DNA from: Thermodesulfobacteriota bacterium
GTDB taxonomy: Bacteria; Desulfobacterota; Desulfobacteria; Desulfobacterales; JAUWMJ01
Assembly: GCA_034189135.1 (NCBI GenBank)
Contig: JAXHVO010000049.1
Location: 48,010 to 112,009, forward strand
DNA length: 64,000 bases
Direction: 5' to 3'
Position 1 is the stretch's first letter; each line of letters begins with the position of its first letter. This document shows, in pieces, positions 62,353-64,000 of this stretch. Below the pieces are notes generated by a model. That model did no database searches and was not told the origin of the DNA. It was given only the letters and a program-made list of their open reading frames with translations. The position numbers and the translations under genes were made by a program.

Positions 62353-63051
62353 ATGGCAAAAAAGGTTTTACTGGTAGATGATGATAAAAAACTCAGAAAG
62401 CTTCTCGGGGAATATCTGGCAGGCTACGGGTTTAATACCCTCACTCTTGCTGACGGGTCATCGGTCCAGGAAACAATCCGTGAACAATCCCCGGACATGG
62501 TCATACTTGATATCATGTTACCCAAACGAAACGGGCTGGATGTACTGAAAGATATCCGCATGGAGTTTACCATTCCGGTTATCATGCTCACTGCCAAGGG
62601 TGATGATGCGGACAGGATTGTAGGTCTTGAGCTTGGCGCAGACGACTACCTTCCCAAACCGTTTAATCCCAGGGAGCTTCTGGCAAGAATCAAAGCGGTA
62701 CTCCGAAGAGTACCGCGAGGAACAAAAGGCAGGGACAATGAGGGTATATTTGTCAGGGCGGGCGGCCTCATCCTGAACAGGGCCAAACAAACACTGTTGA
62801 TCAATGACAAAGAAGTAGAGCTGTCTTCGACTGAATTTAAACTTCTTGAAATATTGATGACACATCCAAACCGGGTGATGAGTCGCGACCGACTCATGGA
62901 TCTCGCCCAAGGCAGGAACTTTTGCGCCTTTGATAGGAGCATTGACGTTCACATCAGCAAGTTGAGAGCAAAAATAGAAAAAGATCTCCGATCTCCCCGG
63001 CGTATCAAAACTGTCTGGGGAACAGGCTACATGTTTATGGATTTGCCATGA
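62353..63051 (+). CDS. cpxR: OmpR-family response regulator (CpxR-like)
   Basis: About 232 residues: receiver domain (VLLVDDDKKL, phospho-acceptor in VILDIMLPKRNG, Lys in LPKPFNP) and a C-terminal winged helix of the OmpR/PhoB type (LSSTEFKLLEILMTHPNRVMSRDRL, IDVHISKLRAKIE). It is a DNA-binding output regulator. The CpxR name is given because of the adjacent Spy/CpxP-like gene, kinase and box. The ATG at 62353 follows GGGTGA; a GTG at 62344 is possible. The stop overlaps the kinase start by 4 bases. Confidence 0.85.
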   Translation: MAKKVLLVDDDKKLRKLLGEYLAGYGFNTLTLADGSSVQETIREQSPDMVILDIMLPKRNGLDVLKDIRMEFTIPVIMLTAKGDDADRIVGLELGADDYLPKPFNPRELLARIKAVLRRVPRGTKGRDNEGIFVRAGGLILNRAKQTLLINDKEVELSSTEFKLLEILMTHPNRVMSRDRLMDLAQGRNFCAFDRSIDVHISKLRAKIEKDLRSPRRIKTVWGTGYMFMDLP

Positions 63052-63914
63052 AACCTGCAAAACTTTATATCAAAATATTCTTATCCTTTGTGATGGTGTT
63101 GATCATCACTGAGCTACTGATCTTCGGACTTTTTATCTTCTCCGTCGGCAGAAGCTTTAATTTCAGGTTTGAGCGATATGCAAAAGCCCAAGCCATGATA
63201 ATAAACGATTTTATCAAAGAAAAAATTCAATCAGAGGTTAAAATACATCCGTCAAAAAACAAATCTTTACAAAACTTCCTCCTGCGCCTGGGAGAAATTT
63301 ACGATGCAAAAATCTGGCTGGCAGACTCTGCCGGCGTTGTGCTTATCAAGTCTTTTCAGGGGAACATTCCGGTCGATATGACAAAGATTGACAAAGATCG
63401 TGTAAAGGATTACCAACAGTTTAAAATGCATCGTGATTTCAAAAGACGACATCTTTTCTATATCACCATCCCTGTTGAAATCAGTAACGGCGAAACCGGC
63501 TGTTTCCATCTTTATCAAAACATGAAAAAAACCCACATTGAGGGGCGTTTTGCCCTGGGACTTGCCGGAATCGGTATGATCATTGCTGTACTGATCGTTC
63601 CTGTTTCAAGGCTTATCACCAAAAGAATCAAGCGCCTTGGGGCCTCCGCCAACCGGATCGCAGCAGGTGATCTATCTCATAGAATACTGGTTAAAGGCAA
63701 AGACGAGATAGAAGAACTGGGACACTCTTTCAATCGCATGGCTGATGAACTTGAAAAAATGATTAAAGGCGGCAGGGAACTCACCGCCAACATATCCCAC
63801 GAGCTGAGAAGCCCTTTGGCAAGAATTCGTATTGCTCAGGAACTGATTAGGAAAAAATTGGCGAGAAGCGAGTATAATGAACTAGTACAAAGTTTCATTA
63901 AAACATTTACATAA
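63048..63914 (+). pseudogene. cpxA: CpxA-like sensor kinase, interrupted by an insertion sequence
   Basis: The 288-residue ORF has two membrane helices (about 8-30 and 165-187) around a periplasmic domain, a HAMP domain (RLGASANRIAAGDLSHRI) and HisKA with the phospho-His in ANISHELRSPLARIRIAQ. It then stops after SEYNELVQSFIKTFT without any HATPase domain. Sequence identity with a kinase ends around 63882-63885, where a CTAG occurs, and a transposase start follows 75 bases later. The kinase is therefore probably cut by an IS and non-functional in this genome; the remaining part should lie beyond the window. Confidence 0.75.
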
Positions 63915-63929
63915 AATATAATATGTGAT

Positions 63930-63961
63930 ATAGCTTCTTCAAAAACTATGGAGGAAGCTAT
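63930..63961 (+). other. Hairpin over the transposase start
   Basis: ATAGCTTC (63930-63937) pairs with GAAGCTAT (63954-63961). The right arm includes the A and T of the ATG start codon and the loop contains most of the GGAGG ribosome site (63950-63954). Such a fold could lower translation of the transposase. Confidence 0.45.
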
Positions 63962-64000
63962 GCCAAGAAAAAGCCAAAGACCCAAATTACAATTAGACAA
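63960..64000 (+). CDS. Transposase N-terminus (partial, runs off window)
   Basis: ATG at 63960 with GGAGG five bases upstream. The 13 full codons read MPRKSQRPKLQLD, resembling the start of IS630-family transposases. Too short for certain assignment, but its position inside a broken kinase gene supports an IS. Confidence 0.5.
   Translation, partial: MPRKSQRPKLQLD

Larger units (their letters stand above)
63884..64000 (+). mobile_element. Left end of an insertion sequence (IS630-like)
   Basis: After CTAG (63882-63885) the kinase reading frame loses family similarity and an AT-rich leader of about 75 bases leads to a transposase-like ORF. IS630/Tc1-mariner elements insert at TA, often within CTAG, and duplicate the TA, which fits. 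The right end is outside the window, so terminal repeats cannot be checked. Confidence 0.55.

Noticed and set aside
1..64000. CRISPR array or cas genes
   Set aside because: No run of regularly spaced direct repeats and no Cas-like protein was seen on either strand.

Overview
The window reads as a chromosomal segment of an anaerobic, probably sulfate-reducing Desulfobacterota bacterium (Desulfobacterales-like, moderate GC). This is inferred from the gene families together: a multihaem cytochrome c plus an rnfCDGEAB operon, a membrane pyrophosphatase, a glutaconate CoA-transferase / acyl-CoA dehydrogenase / glutaconyl-CoA decarboxylase module, many hybrid histidine kinases, and the order ispE-tRNA-Gln-prs-rplY-pth. 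No ribosomal RNA is present, so the assignment rests on gene content only.

Layout. 0-0.5 kb: C-terminal end of a radical SAM gene. 0.8-7.6 kb: six signalling genes on one strand (hybrid kinase, HPt protein, receiver-kinase, HDOD protein, receiver-PAS protein, degenerate receiver). 8.0-14.8 kb: pentahaem cytochrome and Rnf genes, in which RnfB is fused to a GltD/NfnB-like FAD-NADPH oxidoreductase and RnfC has lost the NuoF-like nucleotide-binding motifs. 14.8-25.3 kb, minus strand: housekeeping genes (rluD, carD, hppA, pth, rplY, prs, tRNA-Gln, ispE, a DUF1844 gene, serA, mlaA). 25.5-35.0 kb: glutarate/glutaconate module in two opposed arms, with a divergent diadenylate-cyclase-like gene upstream of gctA and a 340-bp palindromic mobile repeat between the arms. 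35.2-43.2 kb: 5'-nucleotidase, HtrA protease, diguanylate cyclase, FmdB-like protein, second copy of the 340-bp repeat, purB and a 2-hydroxyacid dehydrogenase. 43.4-53.2 kb: two lipoproteins, two divergent sensor kinases and a TatT-type TRAP transporter. 53.3-59.7 kb: a secreted orphan, a CsgG-like protein and a compact four-gene cluster (ketoacyl synthase, Cys-less ketoacyl-synthase-like partner, GT2-DUF2062 glycosyltransferase, B12-radical SAM). 59.8-64.0 kb: MBL-fold hydrolase, methyltransferase and a CpxP/CpxR/CpxA-like stress system whose kinase is cut by an insertion sequence at the window edge.

How the parts fit. Rnf and the proton-pumping pyrophosphatase would exchange ferredoxin or PPi energy with the membrane potential. 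Glutaryl-CoA would be oxidised to glutaconyl-CoA and decarboxylated by the biotin-dependent pump whose carboxyltransferase subunit is here (the other subunits are not in the window). The most unusual items are the apparent move of the pyridine-nucleotide site from RnfC to RnfB, the pair of 340-bp fold-back elements with matching 4-bp flanking duplications, the divergent DAC-domain protein, and the small ketoacyl-synthase cluster. Functions are inferred by recognising families and motifs by eye; no database search was run.
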